64,000 nt of DNA, taken from Chryseobacterium gregarium DSM 19109 (GTDB lineage Bacteria > Bacteroidota > Bacteroidia > Flavobacteriales > Weeksellaceae). Below the pieces are notes generated by a model. It ran no database searches, had not been told where the DNA came from, and worked only from the letters and a program-made list of their open reading frames with translations. The stretch spans positions 186,001-250,000 of the forward strand of contig NZ_AUMU01000008.1 of NCBI RefSeq assembly GCF_000430845.1. The letters run 5' to 3'. Shown piece by piece: positions 33,793 through 42,273 of this stretch. The translations under genes and the position numbers were made by a program. Within the stretch, counting starts at the first letter, position 1; each line of letters begins with the position of its first letter.

Positions 33793-35572
33793 TAAAAGTC
33801 AACCTGTCATTCTGGATACAAACCGCTGTTCTGTGGATACCGTCCATAAGCTAGGCCCGGAATCTCCGATTGTAAAAGGAATTTCTTTCCGTCGTCAGAA
33901 TCGTCAGTACGGAAAAATAAAAGCTTTATTGTATGTATTGATCATCATTCATCTTACCTCGTGTGGGATAAGAAAATCAATACAGCATATTCCTGATGTA
34001 AAACAATACTCATTGGAAGTTCCGAAGGTCGATAAAATCAATGATTCCACTTTCCGTTTTAATCAGAATTACCTGACAAAAAATAAACAGCAGCTTTGGG
34101 AGCTGTACATTAAGGGAAACCCTTTGCAGCTGGGTTACAATAACGGTGCCCTGACACAGAATTTAATGCAGCAACAGGAGGAAATCTTTTTCTCAAAAGT
34201 GGAGGGTTTTGTGCCGTCGAAGTTTAAGCAGAAAGTACTGAGAGGCTTCCTGAAATGGTATAACCGGAAAATGTATTTAAATGTCCGTGAAGATTTTCAG
34301 GTAGAATTATACGGACTGTCGCGGTATTCCTCAGATCGGTACAATTTTATTGCTCCGGAATACCTCCGGACTTTATATCTTCACGGGGCCCACGATATCG
34401 GTCATGCCATGCAGGACCTGATGGTGGTAGGCTGTACGTCACTTGCGGTATGGAACGAAAATACGGAAGACGGTGATTTGCTGATTGGGCGTAATTTCGA
34501 TTTTTATGTAGGTGATGATTTTGCCAGAAATAAAGTCATTGAATTTGTAGAACCCGAAGACGGAATCCCTTATCTGTCGGTAAGCTGGCCGGGAATGATC
34601 GGTGTGGTTTCAGGAATGAATAAAGAAGGCATTACGGTGACGATCAATGCCGGAAAATCAAAGATCCCGTTAACCGCCAGGACCCCGATTTCTTTGGTAA
34701 CAAGGGAAATTCTGCAATATGCTGCAACAATTGATGAAGCGGTTGCCATTGCCCGAAAGAGAAAAGTTTTTGTATCCGAGTCCATCCTGGTGGGAAGTGC
34801 ACATGATAAAAATGCGGTGATTATTGAAGTTTCCCCGGATAATTTCGGAGTCTATAAAGTTGAAAACACAAGCAGGGTTTTCTGTACGAACCATTTTCAA
34901 TCCGACGCTTATAAATATGATAAAAGGAATCAGAAGCATAAAGCAGAAAGCCATTCGGAATACCGTTATGAAAAGCTTCAGGAACTTTTAGAGGAAAATA
35001 AAAAGCTGGATCCTGAGAAAATGGCTTCAGTTTTAAGAAATACATCAGGCCTGAAAGGAGAGAAGATAGGCTATGGAAATGAGAAAGCGATCAATCAGCT
35101 GTTGGCACATCACGCCGTCATCTTTTCACCTCAGAAAAAATTAGTCTGGGTTTCATCAAGCCCTTACCAGCTCGGTGAATTTGTCTGTTATGATCTGAAT
35201 GAAATTTTTTCTGACAAAAGATTAAAAAGCGGTGGGTTTTCAAAATCGGATCTCAATATTGCCAAAGACCCTTTTGCAGATTCTCAGGAATTTAAAAATT
35301 ACGAAGAATATAAAAAATTGAGCTCTCAAATTGAAGAGGCAGTTAATGATAAAGAAGAAACGCTTTCAGAAGAATATATCAATCATTATATAGACTTGAA
35401 TCCCGATTTCTGGTATGTTTATTTTCTGGCGGGGAAGTTTTACTTCAGCAGAAAAGATTACCTGAAAGCCCTGCCCTTATTTGAAAAAGCGTTAAATAAG
35501 GAAATTACTACAGTGCCGGACAGAGAGAATATTGAAAAATATGTAAAGAAGACCTTAAAAAAACTGAAATAA
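33770..35572 (+). CDS. C45-type Ntn hydrolase/acyltransferase lipoprotein with C-terminal TPR-like segment
   Basis: The region around residues 215-240 reads MVVGCTSLAVWNENTEDGDLLIGRNFDF, which fits the N-terminal nucleophile (Cys222) of choloylglycine-hydrolase/C45 autoproteolytic enzymes. Further motifs are WPGMIGVVSGMNKEGITVTINA and SVLRNTSG. Relatives include 6-aminopenicillanic acid acyltransferase and acid ceramidase-like enzymes, so it could transfer or remove an acyl group. A membrane segment with lipobox LLYVLIIIHLTSCG occurs at about residues 53-67, unusually far from the ATG. The end (FWYVYFLAGKFYFSRKDYLKALPLF) looks like a single TPR. It overlaps the CrtI-like gene by 23 bases. Confidence 0.75.
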   Translation: MQINVNNNKSQPVILDTNRCSVDTVHKLGPESPIVKGISFRRQNRQYGKIKALLYVLIIIHLTSCGIRKSIQHIPDVKQYSLEVPKVDKINDSTFRFNQNYLTKNKQQLWELYIKGNPLQLGYNNGALTQNLMQQQEEIFFSKVEGFVPSKFKQKVLRGFLKWYNRKMYLNVREDFQVELYGLSRYSSDRYNFIAPEYLRTLYLHGAHDIGHAMQDLMVVGCTSLAVWNENTEDGDLLIGRNFDFYVGDDFARNKVIEFVEPEDGIPYLSVSWPGMIGVVSGMNKEGITVTINAGKSKIPLTARTPISLVTREILQYAATIDEAVAIARKRKVFVSESILVGSAHDKNAVIIEVSPDNFGVYKVENTSRVFCTNHFQSDAYKYDKRNQKHKAESHSEYRYEKLQELLEENKKLDPEKMASVLRNTSGLKGEKIGYGNEKAINQLLAHHAVIFSPQKKLVWVSSSPYQLGEFVCYDLNEIFSDKRLKSGGFSKSDLNIAKDPFADSQEFKNYEEYKKLSSQIEEAVNDKEETLSEEYINHYIDLNPDFWYVYFLAGKFYFSRKDYLKALPLFEKALNKEITTVPDRENIEKYVKKTLKKLK

Positions 35573-35788
35573 TCAGATGGCTTAAGGACATTTTTGAATG
35601 TATGCACGCTGGTGTTTTTCCAACAATCTTAATTTCTAATTTGCTAGTATTTTTATTCTTTTTTTGAAAATTGTATTTTAATTATGGCTATATTTTATAT
35701 TATTTTAAATGAATTGCTGTTTTATTGATGGATTGTTTTTATTTAAAGTAAATTTATTATTATATTCGCTTTCTTAAATCGTTAATGG

Positions 35789-36883
35789 ATGAAAAAAATC
35801 TACCTCTTGTGTATTCTTTGTTTCCTGTTTATTTATTCCTGTAAAAATGATGAAAAAATTGAAAGTGTTGAACCTGAAAGCTTGTTCGTAAATTTTAATA
35901 TTGATGCGGTTCCGTATTCAAAATTATCAACCTATGCATTTTTTAAGGGAGCGCTTAAAAACCTGGCCCCCAATTCAAAAGTACTTCCTTACGAACCGGC
36001 AAGTTCTCTTTTTACGGACTATGCATTGAAGAAAAGATTTATATGGATGCCGAACGGAGTGAAAGCAAGCTATAACGGAGATGATCAATCATTAAATTTT
36101 CCTGTAGGCACGGTTTTAATTAAAAACTTTTATTATAATACCATACAGCCGGGCAATACAACAAAAATAATCGAGACGCGATTAATGATTAAAAAATCAA
36201 GCGGCTGGATCTTCGCTGAATATTTATGGAATGATGACCAGACCGAGGCAGAACTGGTAACCGGAACTGATTTTACCAGCGGGAGTTCCAAGAATATCAC
36301 TTTCAGAAAAGAGAATAGCGAGGTAATGAATATAGACTACAGAATTCCTTCGGAAACCGAATGCCTGGCATGCCATAAACTCGATAACAAACCTGTTCCG
36401 ATCGGGGTAAAGCCGCAAAACTTAAATGTTGCATACAATTATCCGAACGGTCTGAAAAATCAGTTACAGAAGCTCGTTGATGAAGGCTATCTCCAAAGTT
36501 ACCCTTCCAATATTGTTTCTACGGTAAATTATAAAGATACAGGTAAACCTGTGGATATACGTCTGCGTTCTTATCTTGATATCAATTGTGCCCACTGCCA
36601 CCAGGAAAATGCGCGCTGTGATTACCGGGCGATCCGCCTGAGCTTCAGCCAGACAGCGAACCTGTCGAAAATGGGTGTTTGTGTCATGGCAGATGAGCCT
36701 ATAGACCCTTCGCTGGAGAGAATTGTTACGCCGGGTAACCCTGCCAAATCGGTGATGCATTTCAGACTCAACTCTACAGAGGAAAGCAACAGGATGCCTT
36801 TATTGGGAAGAAGAATCGTTCATGATGAAGGCGTAGAACTTTTAAAACAGTGGATCAATACTTTAAATCAAAATTGTCCGTAA
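35789..36883 (+). CDS. dihaem c-type cytochrome lipoprotein (HNE_0200/SO2930-like family)
   Basis: A lipoprotein signal (MKKIYLLCILCFLFIYSC) precedes a 340-residue mature protein with two CxxCH haem sites, ECLACHKLDN and NCAHCHQENA. The last part has LERIVTPGNPAKSVMHFRL and MPLLGRRIVHDEGVELL, the layout of cytochrome c-like proteins in the HNE_0200/SO2930 family (TIGR03806). It would act in the periplasm, likely in electron transfer, attached by its lipid. It stands 216 bases after the pigment left arm and next to a T9SS protein gene; such pairs are common in Bacteroidota. It is probably not part of the pigment pathway. Confidence 0.85.
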   Translation: MKKIYLLCILCFLFIYSCKNDEKIESVEPESLFVNFNIDAVPYSKLSTYAFFKGALKNLAPNSKVLPYEPASSLFTDYALKKRFIWMPNGVKASYNGDDQSLNFPVGTVLIKNFYYNTIQPGNTTKIIETRLMIKKSSGWIFAEYLWNDDQTEAELVTGTDFTSGSSKNITFRKENSEVMNIDYRIPSETECLACHKLDNKPVPIGVKPQNLNVAYNYPNGLKNQLQKLVDEGYLQSYPSNIVSTVNYKDTGKPVDIRLRSYLDINCAHCHQENARCDYRAIRLSFSQTANLSKMGVCVMADEPIDPSLERIVTPGNPAKSVMHFRLNSTEESNRMPLLGRRIVHDEGVELLKQWINTLNQNCP

Positions 36884-36913
36884 AAAATAACAACTTAATA
36901 ACCAGTAGCTTAA

Positions 36914-38926
36914 ATGAAAAAAAAATTATCACTTTTCGTGGTTATGCTCAATATCACATGGGGAACCGCTCAATTAACCTGCGCCACCGCAGTCAGCCTT
37001 GCTCCGGGAACGGTCGTGGCTCCGGCTGTTACGGGAGATGCTCCTACAATAGCCTGCCTGCTGGGCACCTTGGGTACAAAAGGCTTATGGTATAAATATA
37101 CTGCAACGGCAAATAAAGCAGTGACGGTTTCCACGTCTTCCGCAGGACAGAATGCAGATACCCGTATGATGGTATTTACAGGAAGCTGTGGTGCCCTAAG
37201 CTGCCTTGCTGCCAATGATGATTATACAGGAGAATTTTCTCAGGTAACTTTTGATTCATCTGCCGGAATGACTTATTATATCGTATTTGACAATAAGTAT
37301 TCATCTTTGGGATTTAATATTAATCTTTCTGAAGTAACCGTTGTTCCGGGTAGACTGTCTTTCAATTCCCAGCCCGTCAATGCTGCCGGATCTTTTAACA
37401 ATTGTGTGGTGGATATGAACGGAGATTATCTCGATGATATTGTTTCCGTGGTGAGTACAACACAGATGGTCATTTCTTATCAGCAGCCCGGTGGAGGGTT
37501 TAATAATGTTGCGTATACGGTTCCTTCTACCATCATAACTCCATCTTGGAGTATTGCCGCAGGAGATTATGATAATAATGGTTTCAATGACCTGGTATAC
37601 GGTTCAGGAAGCGGAATTGCTTTTGTAAAAGCTAATGCAGACGGGACAGCGTATACTTCTGACAGAAAAACACAATCTTTTTTAGTCCAGAGAACCAATT
37701 TTATCGATATCAATAATGACGGGAAACTGGATGCTTTCATCTGTGATGACAATGCTCCGAACCGATATTATATGAATGACGGCACCAATATGAACCACAA
37801 CCAGGGCGGCATGGGAGATTTCCCTTCCGGCGGAAATTACGGTTCGATCTGGATTGATTATGATAATGACGGGGATATGGACCTTTTCATTGCAAAATGT
37901 AGCGGCGGAGGTTCCGGCCCCGGAGGGAACATCGATGAGCTGCACCGAAACAACGGAAACGGGACCTTTACCAATGTTGCCACCGCAGCCAATATGGCAA
38001 ATCCTGTGCAGACCTGGTCTTCCGCCTGGGGAGATTTCAATAACGACGGATGGATGGATGCGGTAGTGGGAATCAATTCTACCAACAATGGCTTGAGTAA
38101 GGTAATGAAAAATAACGGCGATGGAACATTTACAGATAAATCAACAGGTTCAGGTTATGATACGGTCAATGCTTTGAGCAGGGAATATGTTGCTTATGAT
38201 TTTGATAATGACGGATTTCTGGATGTTTTGGGTGCCGGAAATACGATAATGTTCGGAAATGGTGATTTTACCTTTATCCCGAATTCCACATCTTACAGTT
38301 TAAACTCAACAAAACGTCCGGTCGGCGATCTTAATAATGACGGGTTTCTGGATATTCAGAACGGGAATACCATTCTGATGAATGCCGGAAATACAAATAA
38401 ATGGCTGAAGGTAACGTTAAAAGGAGTTCAAAGCAACAAAAATGGGATCGGCGCAAGAGTCGAGATTTACGGAGCATGGGGAAAACAGATCCGTGATGTA
38501 CAGAGTGGTACCGGATTCGGAAATATGAATACGCTGAATGCCCATTTCGGAATCGGCCAGGCTGCGGCAATCACAAAAGTTGTGGTGAGATGGCCTTCAG
38601 GTACTGTTGATACTATTTTAAATGTAACTCCCAATACAACTTTAAATGTGGTTGAAGGCTCGTTCCTGAATACCAGAGAAGTTCAGAACACTCAGGAGGC
38701 ATTTACGGTGTATCCGAATCCAACCGATGACATTATCCATTTTAAAGTTCAAAAAGATTTTGTTCCGGTAAATGCTAAAATCTATGAAATGAGCGGAAGG
38801 ATGATCCTGCAAACCAAAGTTGAAAGGGATTTAATTTCAATTAAGGAATTAAATTCAGGGAATTATGTATTGGTGGTAACTGATAAGAACAGTAAGAGCT
38901 ATTCTCAGAAAATAACGAAAAAATAG
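36914..38926 (+). CDS. secreted FG-GAP/CRTAC1-like repeat protein with type IX sorting domain
   Basis: The 670-residue protein has a signal peptide ending in TAQ. A jelly-roll-like domain (residues 22-150) follows, then a series of FG-GAP/VCBS beta-propeller blades with calcium-binding DxDxDG-type loops (DINNDGKLDAFICDD, DYDNDGDMDLFIAKC, DFNNDGWMDAVVG, DFDNDGFLDVLGAG, DLNNDGFLDIQNG), and an ASPIC/UnbV domain (GIGARVEIYGAWGKQIRDV...VRWPSG). The C-terminus has YPNPTDDIIHFKV and LNSGNYVLVV, a type A sorting domain, so it is exported by the type IX system. It is 30 bases after the dihaem cytochrome gene and likely co-transcribed. The ligand is unknown. Confidence 0.88.
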   Translation: MKKKLSLFVVMLNITWGTAQLTCATAVSLAPGTVVAPAVTGDAPTIACLLGTLGTKGLWYKYTATANKAVTVSTSSAGQNADTRMMVFTGSCGALSCLAANDDYTGEFSQVTFDSSAGMTYYIVFDNKYSSLGFNINLSEVTVVPGRLSFNSQPVNAAGSFNNCVVDMNGDYLDDIVSVVSTTQMVISYQQPGGGFNNVAYTVPSTIITPSWSIAAGDYDNNGFNDLVYGSGSGIAFVKANADGTAYTSDRKTQSFLVQRTNFIDINNDGKLDAFICDDNAPNRYYMNDGTNMNHNQGGMGDFPSGGNYGSIWIDYDNDGDMDLFIAKCSGGGSGPGGNIDELHRNNGNGTFTNVATAANMANPVQTWSSAWGDFNNDGWMDAVVGINSTNNGLSKVMKNNGDGTFTDKSTGSGYDTVNALSREYVAYDFDNDGFLDVLGAGNTIMFGNGDFTFIPNSTSYSLNSTKRPVGDLNNDGFLDIQNGNTILMNAGNTNKWLKVTLKGVQSNKNGIGARVEIYGAWGKQIRDVQSGTGFGNMNTLNAHFGIGQAAAITKVVVRWPSGTVDTILNVTPNTTLNVVEGSFLNTREVQNTQEAFTVYPNPTDDIIHFKVQKDFVPVNAKIYEMSGRMILQTKVERDLISIKELNSGNYVLVVTDKNSKSYSQKITKK

Positions 38927-38951
38927 TTTAATAGATAAAAGAATGATCATG

Positions 38952-38982
38952 CTGCAGAGCCGAAAGGCTTTGCAGTTTTTAT
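38952..38982 (+). terminator. terminator at the meeting point of the two strands
   Basis: CTGCAGAGCC (38952-38961), GAAA tetraloop, GGCTTTGCAG (38966-38975), then five T. It closes the plus-strand transcript just before the end of the convergent minus-strand pigment genes. Confidence 0.85.
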
Positions 38983-38990
38983 TTAATGGA

Positions 38991-40163
38991 TTAAGTATTT
39001 TCAGGGTTGATCCTGTTCAGGAAAAGAAGAACGGCAATCCATGAAACGGCAGACATCACAGTTGCTAAAATCATACTCCCGATAATGTACTGGACCAGAT
39101 TATTCTTTATCAGTTCAAAATTCAGATCCTGGCTCAGAATATTGCTGTTGTCGTCAACGAAAGGAGAGCCTAAAAATAACGAGGCCGCAATAATAAAAGG
39201 GATAAAAGGCGGCAGGCTTACATTGGATGCTACAAAAGCCAGAACCTTATTCAGCTTGAAAAGTACCGAAAGAGAAATGACCAGCAGCGTATGGAATCCC
39301 CAGAAAGGAGAAAAGCCGATAAATACGCCAAGCGCAATGGAAAAGGCTTTGGTACGGTTGCTTCCGTCGCTTTCCAATACATCTTCTTTGATGAACCTCT
39401 TAAAGCTTTTTTTTTTGAAATTATTAATGAAATTCCTCGGAATAATGTACAATAAAGTGATGATGACCAATATTGTATTGAGAATGCTGATCCTCGTAAA
39501 ATCTTTGAACGGCCTGAAATGGGAGACCCGCTCCGCAGGATCATATAAAACTTTGATCGGAACATTTTTTACCGGAACATGTCTCCATGCGGTTCTTACG
39601 ATAATTTCAATCTCAAATTCAAATTTCGGAGTAAAATATTTTTTCGGAATTTTGTGAAGCGGGTATAACCGATAACCGGATTGGGTGTCTTCAAGCTTGA
39701 TTCCTGTTTCAAACCAGAACCAGAAATTGGAGAATCTGTTGCCGAAGCTGCTTTTTTTTGGAATTCCCTCTTGCGACATGTTTCTGTTTCCGATAAGCAG
39801 AACATCTTCTTTTTCATTCAGCAAAGCCTCTGCAAAAACCGGAATGTCATCAGGATAATGCTGTCCGTCCGAATCAATCGTTATGGCATAGCGGTATCCC
39901 AATTCCTTCGCCTTTCTGAAGCCGGTTTTCAGACCGTTTCCTTTTCCCTTGTTTTCCGGTATGGTCACAATGGTAACCTGGGAATAACGGGCTAAAAGCT
40001 GAGGTGTTGAATCCGTTGACCCGTCGTTCACAACAATGATTTGATCCGTATAATCCAATATACCGTCAATTACCCTGTTCAGGGTTTTTCCGTTGTTGTA
40101 GGTAGGAATTAAAACACAGATTTTCTTTTCAGAAATCACCTGTTGTACTTCAGCACGGGTCAT
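38991..40163 (-). CDS. family 2 glycosyltransferase fused to a DUF2062 domain
   Basis: Residues 14-230 form a GT-A fold: CVLIPTYNNGKTLNRVIDGIL, QIIVVNDGSTDSTPQLL and the DxD-type AITIDSDGQHYPDDIP. The rest holds DUF2062, a membrane region with SIALGVFIGFSPFWGFHTLLVISLSVLF and VASNVSLPPFIPFIIAASLFLGSPF. GT2-DUF2062 proteins occur in aryl polyene and flexirubin clusters; a role in modifying a lipid-linked or cell-envelope acceptor is inferred. It is the last gene of the right arm, four bases after the next gene in transcription order. Confidence 0.88.
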   Translation of the reverse strand: MTRAEVQQVISEKKICVLIPTYNNGKTLNRVIDGILDYTDQIIVVNDGSTDSTPQLLARYSQVTIVTIPENKGKGNGLKTGFRKAKELGYRYAITIDSDGQHYPDDIPVFAEALLNEKEDVLLIGNRNMSQEGIPKKSSFGNRFSNFWFWFETGIKLEDTQSGYRLYPLHKIPKKYFTPKFEFEIEIIVRTAWRHVPVKNVPIKVLYDPAERVSHFRPFKDFTRISILNTILVIITLLYIIPRNFINNFKKKSFKRFIKEDVLESDGSNRTKAFSIALGVFIGFSPFWGFHTLLVISLSVLFKLNKVLAFVASNVSLPPFIPFIIAASLFLGSPFVDDNSNILSQDLNFELIKNNLVQYIIGSMILATVMSAVSWIAVLLFLNRINPENT

Positions 40164-40167
40164 TATT

Positions 40168-40644
40168 CTATTTTAGTGCAGCTCTTTCTTCAGGCATAAT
40201 CGTCTTCGACTGGGCAGCAAATCTTTTGATATAATTTTTCAGCGTCGTATTTTGTTTTCCGTAGTTGGCAAGGAGATAGGTTTTATCTTCTTTAAGGCTT
40301 CCGCGGTATCCTACAATTTTCGGGATATTTTCCTGAACGCTCATTCTTATTACCCTCAACTCGGCATTGTTTGGATTGCTCTTGATAAGAGTTTCCAGGT
40401 TTGTTGCACCGGATTTTACCATCGCCTTCCTGTTGGTTTTGGTAATTTTTGCTTCCATAATCTGTGCAGCAGCTTTATAGCCTTGTATTACAGGATCGGA
40501 ACCGGAAGCTTTTTCTGCCATAGCAATGAAAGCCTCTGTGTTGGCATTTGATGAATTGGCTTTGGCATAACTGTTTCGTAAGGATTCAATACCCGACTGA
40601 AAGAAAAGGAAGAAAGCCGTAAATAATGAGAAAATAAGCTTCAT
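40168..40644 (-). CDS. secreted protein of unknown function, pigment cluster
   Basis: The 158-residue protein begins with a short signal-like segment (MKLIFSLFTAFFLFFQSGIES). The rest is helical and rich in Ala, Lys and Asn (RNSYAKANSSNANTEAFIAMAEKA, YKAAAQIMEAKITKTNRKAM, LIKSNPNNAELRVIRMSVQENIP), with a repeat-like helical look. I recognise no domain. It overlaps the hotdog gene upstream by 4 bases (ATGA-type overlap) and is followed four bases later by the glycosyltransferase, so it is tightly part of this operon. A periplasmic pigment-handling role would only be a guess. Confidence 0.75.
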   Translation of the reverse strand: MKLIFSLFTAFFLFFQSGIESLRNSYAKANSSNANTEAFIAMAEKASGSDPVIQGYKAAAQIMEAKITKTNRKAMVKSGATNLETLIKSNPNNAELRVIRMSVQENIPKIVGYRGSLKEDKTYLLANYGKQNTTLKNYIKRFAAQSKTIMPEERAALK

Positions 40645-41021
40645 GATGTTACTTTTTGATAGTTAACTGACATCTTTAGTGCAATAGTCCCGCCAAAAGA
40701 GGTGGTATTTTTTACCTTAACATGATCTTCATCTTCATTAATATCCAGTTGAAGTTCCAGCTCAGGAGTTTCGTAAGGATTGATAATCGCCATGAACTTT
40801 ACATTCGAAGCAGATTTTAAAAACAATTTTTTACCGGTACATTCTTCCGTCAGTTCCTTTACGATCTGCATCATACAGACTCCCGGCGTTACAGGGTTCC
40901 CCGGAAAATGGCCTTTAAAGATGTCATGATCTTTGTTCAGCGAAATATTTGCGATGAAATTTCCGCTTTCTGTTTTTTCGTATGAATTCAAATGGTAAAA
41001 GTCTGTAAGAATGGACTGCAT
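40641..41021 (-). CDS. hotdog-fold 3-hydroxyacyl-ACP dehydratase-like protein
   Basis: The 126-residue protein has the FabZ/FabA-like signature KGHFPGNPVTPGVCMMQIVKE (about residues 36-56), with the catalytic His in HFPG. The position of FabZ's catalytic Glu (GVxxxE) is Gln here. This may reflect the ApeI-type hotdog group of aryl polyene clusters, which also departs from FabZ. It should remove water from 3-hydroxyacyl-ACP to give the trans double bonds of the polyene. It overlaps the downstream gene by 4 bases and lies five bases after the beta-barrel gene. Confidence 0.75.
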   Translation of the reverse strand: MQSILTDFYHLNSYEKTESGNFIANISLNKDHDIFKGHFPGNPVTPGVCMMQIVKELTEECTGKKLFLKSASNVKFMAIINPYETPELELQLDINEDEDHVKVKNTTSFGGTIALKMSVNYQKVTS

Positions 41022-41025
41022 AAAA

Positions 41026-41631
41026 CTATTTTTTCATGTTAAACATATAATAAACACCTGCCTGGAAAGTGATGTTGGAATGGTTGGCATTAAAATAATA
41101 CACCGGAACAAATCCTTTTTTCACCCGGGCTTCAATGCCAAAGTTTTTAGTAATATCGAATCCTAAACCTGCTGTTATCCCCAAATCGATTTCATTGTCG
41201 GCCTCAAAATTTTTCTCCTCTACCAAAAATTCCAGAGTTGGCCCAAAATGGATATTGAATTTGTTGAAATAAAATTTATTTACCAGCTGAATACCCACAT
41301 AACTGGCTGTAAGCATCCTTCCGTCCCAGTTATTGACATTGGTTTCAAGCTTGGTTCCCTGTCTTGAATAATTAATTTCCGGCTGCAAAGCATAAAATTT
41401 GGCAAAACGGATGTTCCCGAACAGACCGATATAAAAATCAGTTTTTGTTTTGAAATCCATATTGACACTGGCTTCGGGATAATAAGAATTATCTGCCCAG
41501 TAATAGGCATAATCTTCCTGATTGGTAAAATGCGAAAAATTAGCTCCGGTCCTGATTCCGGGATTAAAAGTTACCTGTGCAAAAGACAATCCTGAAATAA
41601 TGATCGTAAGTAAAGAAATAATTTTTTTCAT
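41026..41631 (-). CDS. PorT-family outer-membrane beta-barrel protein
   Basis: The 201-residue protein has a signal peptide (MKKIISLLTIIISGLSFAQ). It then shows beta-strand rhythm: FNPGIRTGANFSHFT, TDFYIGLFGNIRFAKFYALQPEINYS, TASYVGIQLVNKFYF, FNIHFGPTLEFLV, GITAGLGFDITKNFGIEARVKKG and a final ITFQAGVYYMFNMKK ending in aromatic residues. This is the outer-membrane PorT-like/OmpW-like barrel family. In this operon it could be the outer-membrane partner for placing the pigment. It starts six bases after the LolB-like gene. Confidence 0.75.
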   Translation of the reverse strand: MKKIISLLTIIISGLSFAQVTFNPGIRTGANFSHFTNQEDYAYYWADNSYYPEASVNMDFKTKTDFYIGLFGNIRFAKFYALQPEINYSRQGTKLETNVNNWDGRMLTASYVGIQLVNKFYFNKFNIHFGPTLEFLVEEKNFEADNEIDLGITAGLGFDITKNFGIEARVKKGFVPVYYFNANHSNITFQAGVYYMFNMKK

Positions 41632-41637
41632 GCTGGA

Positions 41638-42273
41638 TTATTGATTTTCGGTTATTTGAAATAGTTTTATCTGAATGTTGAAATCCTTATGCTCAAGACT
41701 TAAACTGTCCGCGAAGATATGTTTTTTTGCCTCAAAAGTAAAATCGATTTTTTCCTTCTTATTTTTTGTATAGATGATCTGTTTTAGCAGGCCGTTTTCT
41801 TTATTGAAGAACAGATAATGGACATCTTTACCTGTTTTCGAAAGGTAAACATTAAAATTCTCATTTTCAAAACTTTCACTGACAGGGTATTTTCTTTTTA
41901 AAAGCTGTAGGAAATCATTCTTAAGAAAATTGATAACGATTTTTTTGTCCAGATCGGGAAGGACATAATTGAGCTTAAAGTCATTGCCGGAGATTTCAAA
42001 ATCAATCATGGTATTTCCGAAATCTGAAGTCAAGACTACACGATGGGTCTTTTCATTAAGTTTTTTGATGATCAGTATTCCGCTGACATGATTCTTATAA
42101 ATATCCATTTGGCATTTATAAACGTAATCTTCACGGGAGGAAAAGTATAAATTCTCAACTGTTTTTTCAGAAGTGGAAACAGGTTTTATATCTGTAAGCT
42201 TATAGGTTCTGCATGAAACAAACAGGAAGAAAACCAGGCTATAAACTGAAATCTGAAGCAGAAACCGGCGCAT
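41638..42273 (-). CDS. LolB-like outer-membrane lipoprotein of the pigment cluster
   Basis: ATG at 42273 gives MRRFLLQISVYSLVFFLFVSC, a lipoprotein signal with lipobox Cys; a longer start adds eight residues before it. The mature part has beta-strand stretches (NVSG-like HVSGILIIKKLNEKTHRVVLTSDFGNTMIDFEI, LLKQIIYTKNKKEKIDFTFEA) that resemble LolB/DUF4292-type convex barrels. Together with the LolA-like protein encoded just upstream, it may ferry pigment or lipid from the inner to the outer membrane. Similar LolA/LolB-like pairs occur in aryl polyene clusters. It overlaps the LolA-like gene by 35 bases. Confidence 0.6.
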   Translation of the reverse strand: MRRFLLQISVYSLVFFLFVSCRTYKLTDIKPVSTSEKTVENLYFSSREDYVYKCQMDIYKNHVSGILIIKKLNEKTHRVVLTSDFGNTMIDFEISGNDFKLNYVLPDLDKKIVINFLKNDFLQLLKRKYPVSESFENENFNVYLSKTGKDVHYLFFNKENGLLKQIIYTKNKKEKIDFTFEAKKHIFADSLSLEHKDFNIQIKLFQITENQ

